From contig JAHQWW010000020.1 of assembly GCA_029856365.1 (NCBI GenBank), positions 1 to 47,089 of the forward strand: a DNA stretch of 47,089 nucleotides, in the 5' to 3' direction. Below the pieces are notes generated by a model. That model made no database searches. It saw only the letters and a list, made by a program, of their open reading frames with translations, and had not been told where the DNA came from. This DNA comes from Candidatus Hodarchaeota archaeon (GTDB lineage Archaea > Asgardarchaeota > Heimdallarchaeia > Hodarchaeales > Hodarchaeaceae). Positions 34,743 to 43,486 of the stretch are shown piece after piece. The position numbers and the translations under genes were made by a program. Numbering within the stretch: the first letter of the stretch is position 1; the number at the start of each line of letters is the position of its first letter.

Positions 34743-35060
34743 GTGTTATTCAAAGCAAAGTTTTCCAAAAACACATGGACGTTGTATAAAGTGCAAGTCA
34801 CAGACCGATTTGGCATTAAAAAATCATTAGATCGAGTATTTCAATTATTATTCATATCCACGAATCTCTTTTCTTCGTTTGAGCTTCAAGATAAAATCTG
34901 CCTGCTTCAAATAAACGAAAAGTACCAATTTTCTGACCCAGAACTCAAACAACTCCTCACATATTTCCTTGACTTAATCGAATATTTTTCTCATGAGAGG
35001 CTGCAAATGATCCAGGATCCTACAGATAGTTCTCGGTATGCGCTTACTGGAGGTTTTTGA
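34743..35060 (+). CDS. Small protein of unknown function
   Basis: The 105-residue product starts at GTG 34743, a few bases after GAGATG. It begins with a beta-rich stretch (SKNTWTLYKVQVTDRFGIKK) and continues with helices (PELKQLLTYFLDLIEYFSHE). The stop at 35058-35060 is one base before the next gene's start, and the next gene's GGAGGT lies inside the end of this gene, so the two are translationally linked. No membrane segment or motif is visible, and I recognise no family. Confidence 0.5.
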   Translation: MLFKAKFSKNTWTLYKVQVTDRFGIKKSLDRVFQLLFISTNLFSSFELQDKICLLQINEKYQFSDPELKQLLTYFLDLIEYFSHERLQMIQDPTDSSRYALTGGF

Positions 35061-35061
35061 T

Positions 35062-35526
35062 ATGTATTCAGAATTTGCATCAATTCGAAAAGTAGAACCA
35101 AGTCGTAAAAAAGTGGATCATAAATCTCTATTAGACCAACCATTCTTTCAATCTAATGAAACAAAAATAATAGAGGCAACAGAGAACGATATTCACCGCT
35201 TAGCAGATCGTGCCCTTTTGTTATTATCGTTTAAAGATACTTCTACCCAAAGCTTACGCTATGTCCTTAATGTACTTGGTATTCGCACCTTAGAAGAGAA
35301 AAGGAACATTTTACATGAAATTTATAGCTTAATTCGGGAAGGTATTGTATATGTCCCCCGAGGCCTCCCTCAATTGATCGATCAAGGTTCTCGTCTTGAC
35401 ATTAACAACTCTTTAGAAGCCGAAAGTATCGATCTATGCCTCCTTCGTCCCTATGAAGAATTAATTAGAGAAATTCAAAACGAAATAACAGAATTGAATA
35501 CTACCAAAGTTATCAAGAACCCATAA
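35062..35526 (+). CDS. Small helical protein, paralog 1
   Basis: ATG 35062 has GGAGGT (35049-35054) at ideal spacing, better than an upstream start at 35038. The 154-residue protein has a charged N-terminus (about 1-45) and a conserved-looking domain: ADRALLLLSFKDTSTQSLRY, RTLEEKRNILHEIYSLIREG, IVYVPRGLPQLIDQG. The same domain makes up the protein at 36031-36408. The helix-strand pattern resembles a winged helix (IREGIVYVPRG as wing), but this is only a guess. It sits second in a run of four small genes on the plus strand. Confidence 0.6.
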   Translation: MYSEFASIRKVEPSRKKVDHKSLLDQPFFQSNETKIIEATENDIHRLADRALLLLSFKDTSTQSLRYVLNVLGIRTLEEKRNILHEIYSLIREGIVYVPRGLPQLIDQGSRLDINNSLEAESIDLCLLRPYEELIREIQNEITELNTTKVIKNP

Positions 35527-35557
35527 AAGACTTATCAGCTAATTAGATGGATGTAAA

Positions 35558-35995
35558 ATGATGATCCATAAAGATATTTCACCTAAAGATCGTCAAAAGC
35601 ACCGAGAAGTCGAACAACTAAAGGAATACCTGAAACTGGCAAATGGATCTTCAGAACAAGTTTTGATCGCCACTTGGCGATGTATAAAACATATGCAATC
35701 AGAACTCGAACTACCCTCCCAAACTCCTGTTGAAGAACTTGTAAAGCTTTATAAAAATTTGGAGGAGATTCGGAAGGTCTTTAATTACCATATCAACAGT
35801 TTTAGTCAATTAAATGAACTCTTACATGAAATTAAACTTGTTGGGGATAAATTAAACCTCCCAAATAACTGTTCAATAACTGATATCTTGTCTCAAATCA
35901 ATTCTGACTTGATTCCTTCCTTAGGGCTTAACGAAAATTCATTACTCAAGCAATTATTACTATTATACCTATCAAAGCAATTTCAAATCATATAA
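35558..35995 (+). CDS. Small helical protein between the paralogs
   Basis: This 145-residue protein is nearly all helix (REVEQLKEYLKLANGSSEQV; ELVKLYKNLEEIRKVFNYHI; LLKQLLLLYLSKQFQII), with no membrane segment, metal motif or nucleotide site. It lies 31 bases after paralog 1 and 35 before paralog 2, so the four genes from 34743 to 36408 form a likely operon. I do not recognise it. The helical character and small size suit a binding partner of the neighbouring paralogs. Confidence 0.55.
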   Translation: MMIHKDISPKDRQKHREVEQLKEYLKLANGSSEQVLIATWRCIKHMQSELELPSQTPVEELVKLYKNLEEIRKVFNYHINSFSQLNELLHEIKLVGDKLNLPNNCSITDILSQINSDLIPSLGLNENSLLKQLLLLYLSKQFQII

Positions 35996-36030
35996 AGATT
36001 TATCATTGACATACAAAGGACTAGAGTCCA

Positions 36031-36408
36031 ATGAAAACGAAAAAAAACTGTTTGAATGAAATCGAAATAACTGAGGAAGAAAGGGCTCAATTAACGGATC
36101 GTGCTCTCATTCTATTATCCTTCAAGGACACAGAGAAACAAAACCTACAGATTCTGCTAAAGATCCTTGAGATACGAACATTACAAGAAAAGGAGATTAT
36201 CTTACGGGAAATTTTTCGACTTATTCAGGAGGGGATCGTCTATGTTCCACAGGGTTTAGCTAAATTAGTTGATGAAGGAACTCTTTACAATATCAATGAC
36301 CCTGAGAAGATCAGAAACATTGATTTATACCTTCTTTGTCCTTATGATCAACTTATTAAAGAAATTCAAGATGAGATCATCAAACTGAGAGCAAAATCAG
36401 GCTCATAG
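36031..36408 (+). CDS. Small helical protein, paralog 2
   Basis: The 125-residue protein is clearly related to paralog 1: TDRALILLSFKDTEKQNLQI and RTLQEKEIILREIFRLIQEG, then IVYVPQGLAKLVDEG, then IDLYLLCPYDQLIKEIQDEI. The domain runs from about residue 15 to 120, and the 30-residue extra N-terminus of paralog 1 is absent. The two arose by tandem duplication, with a third unrelated gene now between them. Divergence is large enough (roughly half of residues differ) for separate roles, for example as a heterodimer. Confidence 0.6.
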   Translation: MKTKKNCLNEIEITEEERAQLTDRALILLSFKDTEKQNLQILLKILEIRTLQEKEIILREIFRLIQEGIVYVPQGLAKLVDEGTLYNINDPEKIRNIDLYLLCPYDQLIKEIQDEIIKLRAKSGS

Positions 36409-36413
36409 AAGTG

Positions 36414-36430
36414 ATTTTTTTTATTTTTTC
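36414..36430 (+). terminator. T-tract terminator after the small-gene operon
   Basis: GATTTTTTTTATTTTTTC follows the stop of paralog 2 by five bases. Such T-runs end archaeal transcripts, and the next gene has its own AT-rich promoter region. Confidence 0.5.
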
Positions 36431-36549
36431 ATATTCATTTGACCGATCGATACTGCACAAATCACATTGATTCTGCTTAGTTCCCTTTTTTCTGAATGAA
36501 AAAATGCTTTAAGAAGAAGATATTTTAATATATAAAAAGAGGTTAAACG

Positions 36550-38070
36550 ATGTTTTTCCCTTTCTCTCTTCAATCTGCCTCGAATTGGTTAGATTCTGTT
36601 CCTAATTATCTTCTAACTCTTCCAGAAGACTCAAAATATATTAATCATAAAGAATTTCATCATTATCTTGCTTCAACCTTGGAGGCTTTTTTTTCAGAAT
36701 CACCCTCAGAATTTCTTTCAACTATTCTTACAATTTTGAAAAAAGCCACGGAGGCCGGAAAGTATGTTATTCTGGAAACATTACATTTGGCAAGTGTTAT
36801 TTGGGAGAAACTGGCCCAATATGAAAAAATTCAACCAGTTTTAACTGAATTAGCATTATCTACTGATAAGCTTTACTCTAAAAGCGCAACTACTCTTTCA
36901 AGTAAACTGGAAGACATTCCCTTAACTCATGAAGAAGAAGAAACAGTTGAAGAAGCAATGTCTAAAAGAGAGGAAGTAGCAGCTTTTGATGAAGTAGTCC
37001 TTGATGACATCCTTGAAGGTGCTTTGGAAGAGCTTACATCAGAAAAACTAAAATTAGAAGTAACTCCTGAAATTGCAGAATCGACACCTTCATCAACCCC
37101 TCCCCCTAAACCTGCTTTAAAGGCACCACCTGGCCCTCCTGGCGGAGTTCCGCATCCATCTCGCCCTGTCGCTAGGGCTGCTCCCCCAATTCTCCAACCT
37201 GCTCCATCAACTCCCCCTACAGAAGCACCTCCACCAGTAACAACAGCGGCTCCTACTAAAGCAGCTGAAAATCTTGATATTCGTGGTGAGGAGATATCAA
37301 AAAAACGAAAAAAAGCAATAAAAGAAGAATTCAAGACTGAAATCGAAGAACCCACAGTCACTCCCAAAATATCTAAACCTGAAACTATTCATACTCATGT
37401 TCACTATTATTCTAGAATGAATCCCCGAAAAACCTATCCATTTACAGTAACTTTGTCGCAGATAGCGAAAAAGATTGCTGCTGATAAAAAACATTTCCTA
37501 TCGGGTGAGGAAGAAAAAGAAACTCGGGGAGAGTTTGAACTGCTTGATATTACTAAACGATTAGTTGTTGAACCATTACTGAGTGGATGTTTAGTACAAC
37601 CCACTTCTCAAATTATTGATCCAAGACCACAAAACCTCCCAAGAGTGCTAACATTCTTTATTACTCCGTTAGTAGAAGCAGGCTTCCGAACCACATCTCT
37701 CGAAGGATCCCTCTTTGTGAAAGATGAGAGAGGAATAGTTTTACTACGATTAGATCTCCCAGAATTAGCTGTTGCCAGTCATCGTGTCAGTCAAGTAGCA
37801 GCTTTGATAGGAACAATCGGAGGTGGGGCTATGCCAGCTGTCGACTCATTATTCGGTGTTAACCTTCAAGTAACAATGGCTGGTCAATTAGCATACCTTC
37901 TTCCACAACTTGCTAGATCTTTCGATATGATGTGGATGATAACTATTGCTCAAGTCCTTCTTTTTGTTGGCGCCATAGGTTGTGCAATTCTTTGGTGGTG
38001 GAAAAAAGGCCGAGCAAAAATAGTGAAAGTTGCTCCCGAACGTACTATGACCCTCCAGCTCAGTCAATGA
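36550..38070 (+). CDS. Proline-rich, tail-anchored protein of unknown function
   Basis: The 506-residue protein has a helical domain (1-125), an acidic linker (EEEETVEEAMSKREEVAAFD), a low-complexity Pro/Ala stretch (about 175-240; PPPKPALKAPPGPPGGVPHP), a basic patch with KKRKKAIKEE, a folded alpha/beta domain (about 300-455), and a membrane helix (MMWMITIAQVLLFVGAIGCA) with a basic tail. No signal peptide is present, so most of the protein should be cytoplasmic with a C-terminal anchor. The Pro-rich stretch may bind partners. AGAGGT precedes ATG 36550. I recognise no family. The M16 pair follows 67 bases later, possibly in one transcript. Confidence 0.55.
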   Translation: MFFPFSLQSASNWLDSVPNYLLTLPEDSKYINHKEFHHYLASTLEAFFSESPSEFLSTILTILKKATEAGKYVILETLHLASVIWEKLAQYEKIQPVLTELALSTDKLYSKSATTLSSKLEDIPLTHEEEETVEEAMSKREEVAAFDEVVLDDILEGALEELTSEKLKLEVTPEIAESTPSSTPPPKPALKAPPGPPGGVPHPSRPVARAAPPILQPAPSTPPTEAPPPVTTAAPTKAAENLDIRGEEISKKRKKAIKEEFKTEIEEPTVTPKISKPETIHTHVHYYSRMNPRKTYPFTVTLSQIAKKIAADKKHFLSGEEEKETRGEFELLDITKRLVVEPLLSGCLVQPTSQIIDPRPQNLPRVLTFFITPLVEAGFRTTSLEGSLFVKDERGIVLLRLDLPELAVASHRVSQVAALIGTIGGGAMPAVDSLFGVNLQVTMAGQLAYLLPQLARSFDMMWMITIAQVLLFVGAIGCAILWWWKKGRAKIVKVAPERTMTLQLSQ

Positions 38071-38137
38071 TCCAGTCCATGATTTATGCATAATCTTTCT
38101 ACTCAACGCTTAACTATATCCTTATGGAGATTTTTGA

Positions 38138-39388
38138 ATGCTCTCAACAGTGATTCGCTCATATCCTAATCAACGTACAATATCCTTGGGAATTGTTACT
38201 CATAGAGGGGCAGCTCATGATACACTTCCGGGTACCACCCAAGTTCTGTTACAAACCATGGCTAGGGGAACAATACAACATAATGAAATCGAAATCGCTA
38301 GATTGATTGATGGCACAGGTGGCTCACTGTTTTCTTCTACAGAAAAAGATTTCTCTATTATTGGTGCTCAAATACAACCAAAATATGCAATCCGAACTTT
38401 GGATCTTCTGTTCGAGATGATTTCGCACCCCACCTTAGAGGAAACACATTTCCTTATTGAAAAACAGAATTTAGTCCAGATTTTCCACCAGGTTCAATCA
38501 AATCCAATACGAAGGATGATGATTTTTGATGCGGATAAAGCCACTTTTGGAGAGAATCATCCCCTCGGCCGCTCTCAAATTGGAACACCTGAATCCTTAG
38601 AAAAACTCACGAAAGACGATCTGCAAAAAACTCATCATGAATTACTGATTAATCCGTGGGGATTTGCCGTGGGAGCGATTTCAGAAAGTCTCCATAAACA
38701 AATAGACCAGAAAATAACTAAATTTCTTTCTACCCAAAGCATAAAAGCTCAAAAACTTCAATCATTTCCTCAAAGAGACGTTCCACCAAATAATCTTTTG
38801 GCTTCATCTGCAAAGGAAGAGGGTAGTGTATATCTTTGTGTTAACATAATAACTGATGTAAGTCCGAGTACAATTGGCCTAGCACGTTTTACCAGTGCTC
38901 TCCTTGGAGAATCTTTTGGCTCCAGAATGTTCTCAATTCTGAGAGATCAAAAATCATTTGGTTACATTGCTGGATCGACTTTGAAGCTTTTAGATAAATC
39001 GTTAGTACTACGTTGCTATATGGAAACATCTCCAAAGAGGACAGAAGAAGCAATAAATTCGTTAGTGGAATTGCTTACCGATCTAAGTAGAGAGATTATG
39101 TCACAAGAAGAGTATAATACAACTCGTGATTTTATTTTAGGACAACTTGATTTATCTTTTGATGATTCCCGTTCAACAGCTTCTCGAATCATAAATAGGG
39201 GAGCCCACGGTCTTCCACCGAACATTGAATCAGGATATAAGGAAATTAAAGCAGTTTCTTCTGAGGGTATCAACTCTTGGTGGAAAAAGAATCTTCTTCG
39301 TCCTGAAAATGTTAGCTTAGCTATTGTTGGCGATATAAATCCCGCTCGGATTCAAGAAAGTTGGAAAAGAAATACTTATTCCGAATAA
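38138..39388 (+). CDS. M16-family peptidase homologue, non-catalytic subunit
   Basis: The 416-residue protein has the M16B (pitrilysin, MPP/YmxG-like) fold: a first half with GGSLFSSTEKDFSIIGAQIQ and ENHPLGRSQIGTPESLEKLT, and a second half with ALLGESFGSRMFSILRDQKS FGYIAGS and RIINRGAHGLPPNIESGY. The zinc-binding H-x-x-E-H that should lie near residue 45 is replaced by GTTQVLLQTMARGT, so it cannot cut. In heterodimeric M16B enzymes such a partner (like MPP-alpha) shapes the substrate cavity. It ends 13 bases before the catalytic partner, so a two-subunit enzyme is likely. RSYPNQRTISLG near the N-terminus is a usual first strand. Confidence 0.8.
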   Translation: MLSTVIRSYPNQRTISLGIVTHRGAAHDTLPGTTQVLLQTMARGTIQHNEIEIARLIDGTGGSLFSSTEKDFSIIGAQIQPKYAIRTLDLLFEMISHPTLEETHFLIEKQNLVQIFHQVQSNPIRRMMIFDADKATFGENHPLGRSQIGTPESLEKLTKDDLQKTHHELLINPWGFAVGAISESLHKQIDQKITKFLSTQSIKAQKLQSFPQRDVPPNNLLASSAKEEGSVYLCVNIITDVSPSTIGLARFTSALLGESFGSRMFSILRDQKSFGYIAGSTLKLLDKSLVLRCYMETSPKRTEEAINSLVELLTDLSREIMSQEEYNTTRDFILGQLDLSFDDSRSTASRIINRGAHGLPPNIESGYKEIKAVSSEGINSWWKKNLLRPENVSLAIVGDINPARIQESWKRNTYSE

Positions 39389-39401
39389 TGAGAGAATATC
39401 A

Positions 39402-40715
39402 ATGCTGAATGATCAATCTGAAATCGTAACCTTGGATAATAATCTTAGATTACAACTAGTATCGATTCCGGGTGGGAAAACGACTTTATTCGTGGTAGGT
39501 TTCCATGCAGGAGCAATGTATGAGGAAGGATTTGGCCCTGGATCAAATGATGGGATCAGTCATTTTATAGAACACATGTTCTTCAAAGGAACCCCTACAA
39601 GAACCACGAAGCAAGTAAACGAGGCGTTCACACGCTTGGGGGCTGATTTAAACGCAGGTACATCCTTTGATCATACAGCGTATTATGCAAAAGTCCCCAG
39701 TCGGAACTTACATAAAGCTGCAGAAATTTGGAAGGAATTGTTAGTTGATAAGACCATTGACCCAATAGAATTTAAAGCAGAGAAAGAAGTTATTTTACAA
39801 GAGATACAATTTCGTGCGGATATGCCAGAATTTGATACAAACCTTACAGTATGGAAAAAACATCTCATGGGTACAGCACTCGAACACAATATCCTTGGAA
39901 CACTTGATTCTGTAGCGGGTATTACCCCTGAAATGATGCTTGATTACATTGGGCGTCTGTATGCTTTTGATAATGCAATTGTAATTCTGGTCGGAGGTTT
40001 CGATTTAGAAGCAGAAAAACAATATTTAAGCTCTATTTTCAGTGACCCAATCGCTCAACCACGAAAGCACCCAATTTACCCACCAAATGTCGATTATCCT
40101 ACTCCAAAAAATGGTATGAGTAATATTTCCTTTTACAAAAAAGAACTCTCAAAACCCCTTTCTTATGTTGCTTTAGCTTGGACCTCTCCTGGCATTCGAT
40201 CAACAGATTTTTTCCCATTACTGTTACTAAATACATTCATTGGAAATTCACGCACTTCATTATTGTACAGGGAAGTAATTAGCAAAGGAATAGCCAGTGT
40301 TTGTCATTATGGATTTGAAGCTCTCTATGATGTTTCAATAGGTAATATTCTCTTTGTAACTCCTCCTGACAAGACAGAAGAAGTCTTTCAAAAGGTTATT
40401 GACCTAATGGTTACTGTTCGTGATCTCAAAATTTCCCCTCAAATCGCTACCGCGCTGAAAGAGGAAGTTTGGGGGTCCTATCTTTCTGAAATCGAGGATC
40501 CTAGTAATTATGGCATTGATCTTCTCCAAAAGTACATTAAATTCCACCAACCCCTCTCTGCAAATGAATTTCAGAAGAATATCTTTCAAATCAGCCCAGA
40601 AGATATTCAGAATGCAAAAGATAACTTACTAGAGAACTTCAACATAACAGTTTATGCTACTGGTACGGTTCCACAAAATTGGGAACCTCATTTCCCAAAA
40701 CATGGGCCCTGGTAA
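39402..40715 (+). CDS. M16-family zinc metallopeptidase, catalytic subunit
   Basis: This 437-residue M16B peptidase has the intact inverted zinc motif HFIEH (H54, E57, H58; in GISHFIEHMFFKGTP) and the further acidic residues E127 and E134 in EKEVILQEIQ at the distance expected of the family. The substrate-binding half carries LLNTFIGNSRTSLLYREVIS KG-type sequence and a Gly-rich region. It degrades or processes peptides in the cytoplasm; mitochondrial processing peptidase and bacterial YmxG/PqqL-like proteins are relatives. It pairs with the inactive homologue immediately upstream. There is no signal peptide. Preceding genes of unknown function may supply a substrate or anchor. Confidence 0.88.
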   Translation: MLNDQSEIVTLDNNLRLQLVSIPGGKTTLFVVGFHAGAMYEEGFGPGSNDGISHFIEHMFFKGTPTRTTKQVNEAFTRLGADLNAGTSFDHTAYYAKVPSRNLHKAAEIWKELLVDKTIDPIEFKAEKEVILQEIQFRADMPEFDTNLTVWKKHLMGTALEHNILGTLDSVAGITPEMMLDYIGRLYAFDNAIVILVGGFDLEAEKQYLSSIFSDPIAQPRKHPIYPPNVDYPTPKNGMSNISFYKKELSKPLSYVALAWTSPGIRSTDFFPLLLLNTFIGNSRTSLLYREVISKGIASVCHYGFEALYDVSIGNILFVTPPDKTEEVFQKVIDLMVTVRDLKISPQIATALKEEVWGSYLSEIEDPSNYGIDLLQKYIKFHQPLSANEFQKNIFQISPEDIQNAKDNLLENFNITVYATGTVPQNWEPHFPKHGPW

Positions 40716-40750
40716 CAATAACGAACGATATAAGGACAGAAGATGAGTAG

Positions 40751-41599
40751 ATGACTTTTACAACAGGCTTGACTATCCAAAAAATAAATGATATCCTTCC
40801 ATCGAAGTGGGTGGAAATAGCTTCAGCTATAGGACTACAGCACATTGAATTTGATCAGACAGTTTTTGAAGACATAGAGAACGTGATTCGTGTGTTGAAA
40901 GCACCTCAAACTGTAATTCATGCGCCTTATGTGGAAGACTACGGGATTGATCTTTCCTCAAACGATCAGATAGTCGATCAGTTTGTTAAAAACGTTATTG
41001 ATACTCAAGATGATTTACATACAATTGGAGTAGTAGTGCATCCCCCTACTGATGCTGGTGGTTCTTGGGAAATATTTTACAACAGGCTAGAGAAAATACC
41101 ATTCCCTTTACTTGAAAATATGCCATACCAATCGTGGGAGGATTTTCAGGAGTTTATAGAAAACACCAAAGCCAATGTTAGCAAGAAAATAGGAATGTGT
41201 TTCGACATTCCTCATTCATGGATTACAAATGGGGAAAAATTTTTAGAACTTCCTGAACCATGTTTGGAGTACTTACGAGCATCCTCAGGCTATATTCACA
41301 TCTCTGGAGGAACACGAGATGAAGATACACATTATCCGTTGTTAACAGAAGGGGATATGCCACTCAATCCAGTTAAAAACTTCTTAAATGACATTTCATT
41401 TTCTGGTACTGTCACAATGGAATTGGCTCCTCGATCTATTGACGATCTAGACAAAATCTTTAAGTCTTATATGCTTATGCTAAAGATTGCCCGAAAAAAT
41501 AAGCATAACTTCCAAGTGAAAATTAAGCGTCCTTTTATAATGCGAAAAGTTCGTAAATTAGCCAAGAAGAGTGGTTTAGGAAGTTTTAGCAAGAAATAA
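40751..41599 (+). CDS. Xylose-isomerase-like TIM-barrel protein
   Basis: The 282-residue protein matches the sugar-phosphate isomerase/epimerase (AP endonuclease 2, xylose-isomerase-like) superfamily. Strand-end motifs are IEFDQTV, VIHAPYVEDYGIDLSS, VVVHPPTDAGG, LLENMPY with the metal-binding Glu, MCFDIPHSW, YIHISGG and VTMELAPRS with the last Glu. These give the usual His, Glu, Asp, His and Glu metal site. The reaction is unknown; sugar isomerisation or epimerisation and DNA-repair cleavage are both found in the superfamily. GATGAG precedes ATG 40751. The gene follows the M16 pair by 35 bases and precedes an alpha-glucosidase. A basic C-terminal tail (KIKRPFIMRKVRKLAKKSGL) is extra to the barrel. 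Confidence 0.75.
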   Translation: MTFTTGLTIQKINDILPSKWVEIASAIGLQHIEFDQTVFEDIENVIRVLKAPQTVIHAPYVEDYGIDLSSNDQIVDQFVKNVIDTQDDLHTIGVVVHPPTDAGGSWEIFYNRLEKIPFPLLENMPYQSWEDFQEFIENTKANVSKKIGMCFDIPHSWITNGEKFLELPEPCLEYLRASSGYIHISGGTRDEDTHYPLLTEGDMPLNPVKNFLNDISFSGTVTMELAPRSIDDLDKIFKSYMLMLKIARKNKHNFQVKIKRPFIMRKVRKLAKKSGLGSFSKK

Positions 41600-41723
41600 A
41601 ATAGTACATAATGGCAAAGTAAGTAGTTTAATTTATTTATTCTTTTTCTTATATGAAAATAACTCCGATTTTAGACAGGATCTATATCCTCCATTATTTC
41701 TTATATATTCAAGATGAAGATCT

Positions 41724-43382
41724 ATGAAAAATAAAAAATGGTGGCAAAAAGCAGTATTTTATCAGATATACCCCCGTTCATTCGCGGACAGCTCAAACAA
41801 TGGGATCGGTGATCTTCAAGGAATTATTAAACAATTAGACTATTTACAGGAGCTTGGGATTGATGCAATCTGGCTTTCACCTATTTTCCCCTCACCACAA
41901 GAAGATTATGGGTATGACGTCTCTGATTATGGAACGATTAACTCCGAATATGGTACAATGGCGGATTTTGATGAATTATTAGAGAAGACTCATTCTTTAG
42001 GGATTAAAATAATATTAGACATGGTATTGAACCATACTTCTGATCAGCATCCTTGGTTCCTTGAGGCACGAACAGATAGAGATAATCCTAAGCGTGAGTG
42101 GTATATCTGGAAAAATGGTAGAAATAAGAGAAAAAAGCCACCTAACAATTGGAAGTCTATTATTGGAGGATCAGCATGGGAATGGGACAAGAAAACACAA
42201 CAATTCTATCTACATCAATTTTTACCTTGTCAACCTGATCTTAATTGGCGTAACAACGAAGTTCAAGAAACCATGTTCAATTACTTACGCTTTTGGTTGG
42301 ATAAAGGCATAGATGGCTTTCGGTTAGATATTATCCATACTCTTTTCGAAGATAGTGGCTTTCGTGACAATCCACGAAGCTGGCGCCTCTTACCGTCAGC
42401 TAATTCCACCGCTTACCTATTTCAGAAACCAAAGTATACAAGTTTTCTCGGTGAAACAATTAATATGTGTACTCGCATTCGAAAACTTATTGATTCCTAT
42501 ACACCTGAAAGAATGCTTGTAGGGGAAGCGACAGGAGGCCCACGAATATTTCATTCTCTTTATGGTAAGGATAATGACGGTCTAAACCTTGTGTTCAATT
42601 ATAAATTTAGAGATCAACCATTTTCAGCTAAAAAGTTTAAAGAGACAATTCAAGAAACAGAAAACATCCTGAGCGAACCTTTATGGCCCTGTTATTTTTT
42701 TTCAAACCATGATAAAGCTCGTATGATCTCTCGATACAGGAATGATGAGAAAAAGTCAAAACTACTGTTATTCCTTCTCTTAACCTTACGAGGTACTCCT
42801 TTTATTTATTATGGAGAGGAACTTGGGATGCACCAAGTGAAAATTCCTAAGCAATCATTAAGAGATCCTATTGCAAATCTTCAAGTAATGCGTATTCCAA
42901 TAGGTAAGTTTTTCGGACGTGATGGGTGTCGTACTCCGATGCAATGGACAAGCTCCACTCGAAACGCTGGTTTTTCGTCAGATCCTAACACAGACCCTTG
43001 GTTACCAGTAGCAAAAAATTCACCAATTATCAATGTGGAAAAACAAAAAAACGACGGAAAGTCGATGTTGACCTTTTTTAAACGATTGATACAATTTCGT
43101 AAGACAAAGAGAGCTCTTACACAAGGTTCCCTTAAGTTTTTTCCTGTATCTAACAGGAATTGTCTTATTTTTGAACGTCGAGTAGAGACCGAGAGAATTC
43201 TAGTATTACTCAACTTTAATAAAAAGGGAATACAAATTTCCAATCCTTATCCCTCAGCTACCAAAGTATTTTCTACTTTAAATTTAGATATCTCATTAAA
43301 AACAGATAGATTGGTCTCACTTCATCCATTTGAAGGATTATTGCTAAGTTATAAAGGGAAAAACAATATATATGCGCAATAG
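41724..43382 (+). CDS. GH13 alpha-glucosidase (oligo-1,6-glucosidase type)
   Basis: This 552-residue glycoside hydrolase of family 13 hydrolyses alpha-linked glucose from oligosaccharides such as maltose or isomaltose. It opens with WWQKAVFYQIYPRSFADSSN and has all four conserved regions: DMVLNHTSDQHPWF, GIDGFRLDIIHT with the nucleophile D202, LVGEATGG with the acid/base E268, and FFSNHDKARM with D330. The C-terminal beta domain with MLTFFKRLIQFRKTKRAL and a short end-strand is normal. No signal peptide is present, so imported oligosaccharide would be cut in the cytoplasm. TTATATATT (41701) is a possible TATA element, but it lies only about 20 bases before the ATG. The GPH symporter at 29.7 kb could supply its substrate. 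Confidence 0.92.
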   Translation: MKNKKWWQKAVFYQIYPRSFADSSNNGIGDLQGIIKQLDYLQELGIDAIWLSPIFPSPQEDYGYDVSDYGTINSEYGTMADFDELLEKTHSLGIKIILDMVLNHTSDQHPWFLEARTDRDNPKREWYIWKNGRNKRKKPPNNWKSIIGGSAWEWDKKTQQFYLHQFLPCQPDLNWRNNEVQETMFNYLRFWLDKGIDGFRLDIIHTLFEDSGFRDNPRSWRLLPSANSTAYLFQKPKYTSFLGETINMCTRIRKLIDSYTPERMLVGEATGGPRIFHSLYGKDNDGLNLVFNYKFRDQPFSAKKFKETIQETENILSEPLWPCYFFSNHDKARMISRYRNDEKKSKLLLFLLLTLRGTPFIYYGEELGMHQVKIPKQSLRDPIANLQVMRIPIGKFFGRDGCRTPMQWTSSTRNAGFSSDPNTDPWLPVAKNSPIINVEKQKNDGKSMLTFFKRLIQFRKTKRALTQGSLKFFPVSNRNCLIFERRVETERILVLLNFNKKGIQISNPYPSATKVFSTLNLDISLKTDRLVSLHPFEGLLLSYKGKNNIYAQ

Positions 43383-43486
43383 AAAAGAATGGAAGGCTTA
43401 ATTACATTTTAAAAGGATAATAAGTTGTCATAACAAAAGCTGTTCTAAATATCAAAGTTTCTGTTAATACCTGTAGTAAAAACAAA

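Noticed and set aside
36927..37367. Minus-strand open frame of 146 codons under the proline-rich protein
   Set aside because: It is Gly/Ser-rich because it is the complement of Pro/Ala/Glu codons; no start signal and no protein-like blocks.
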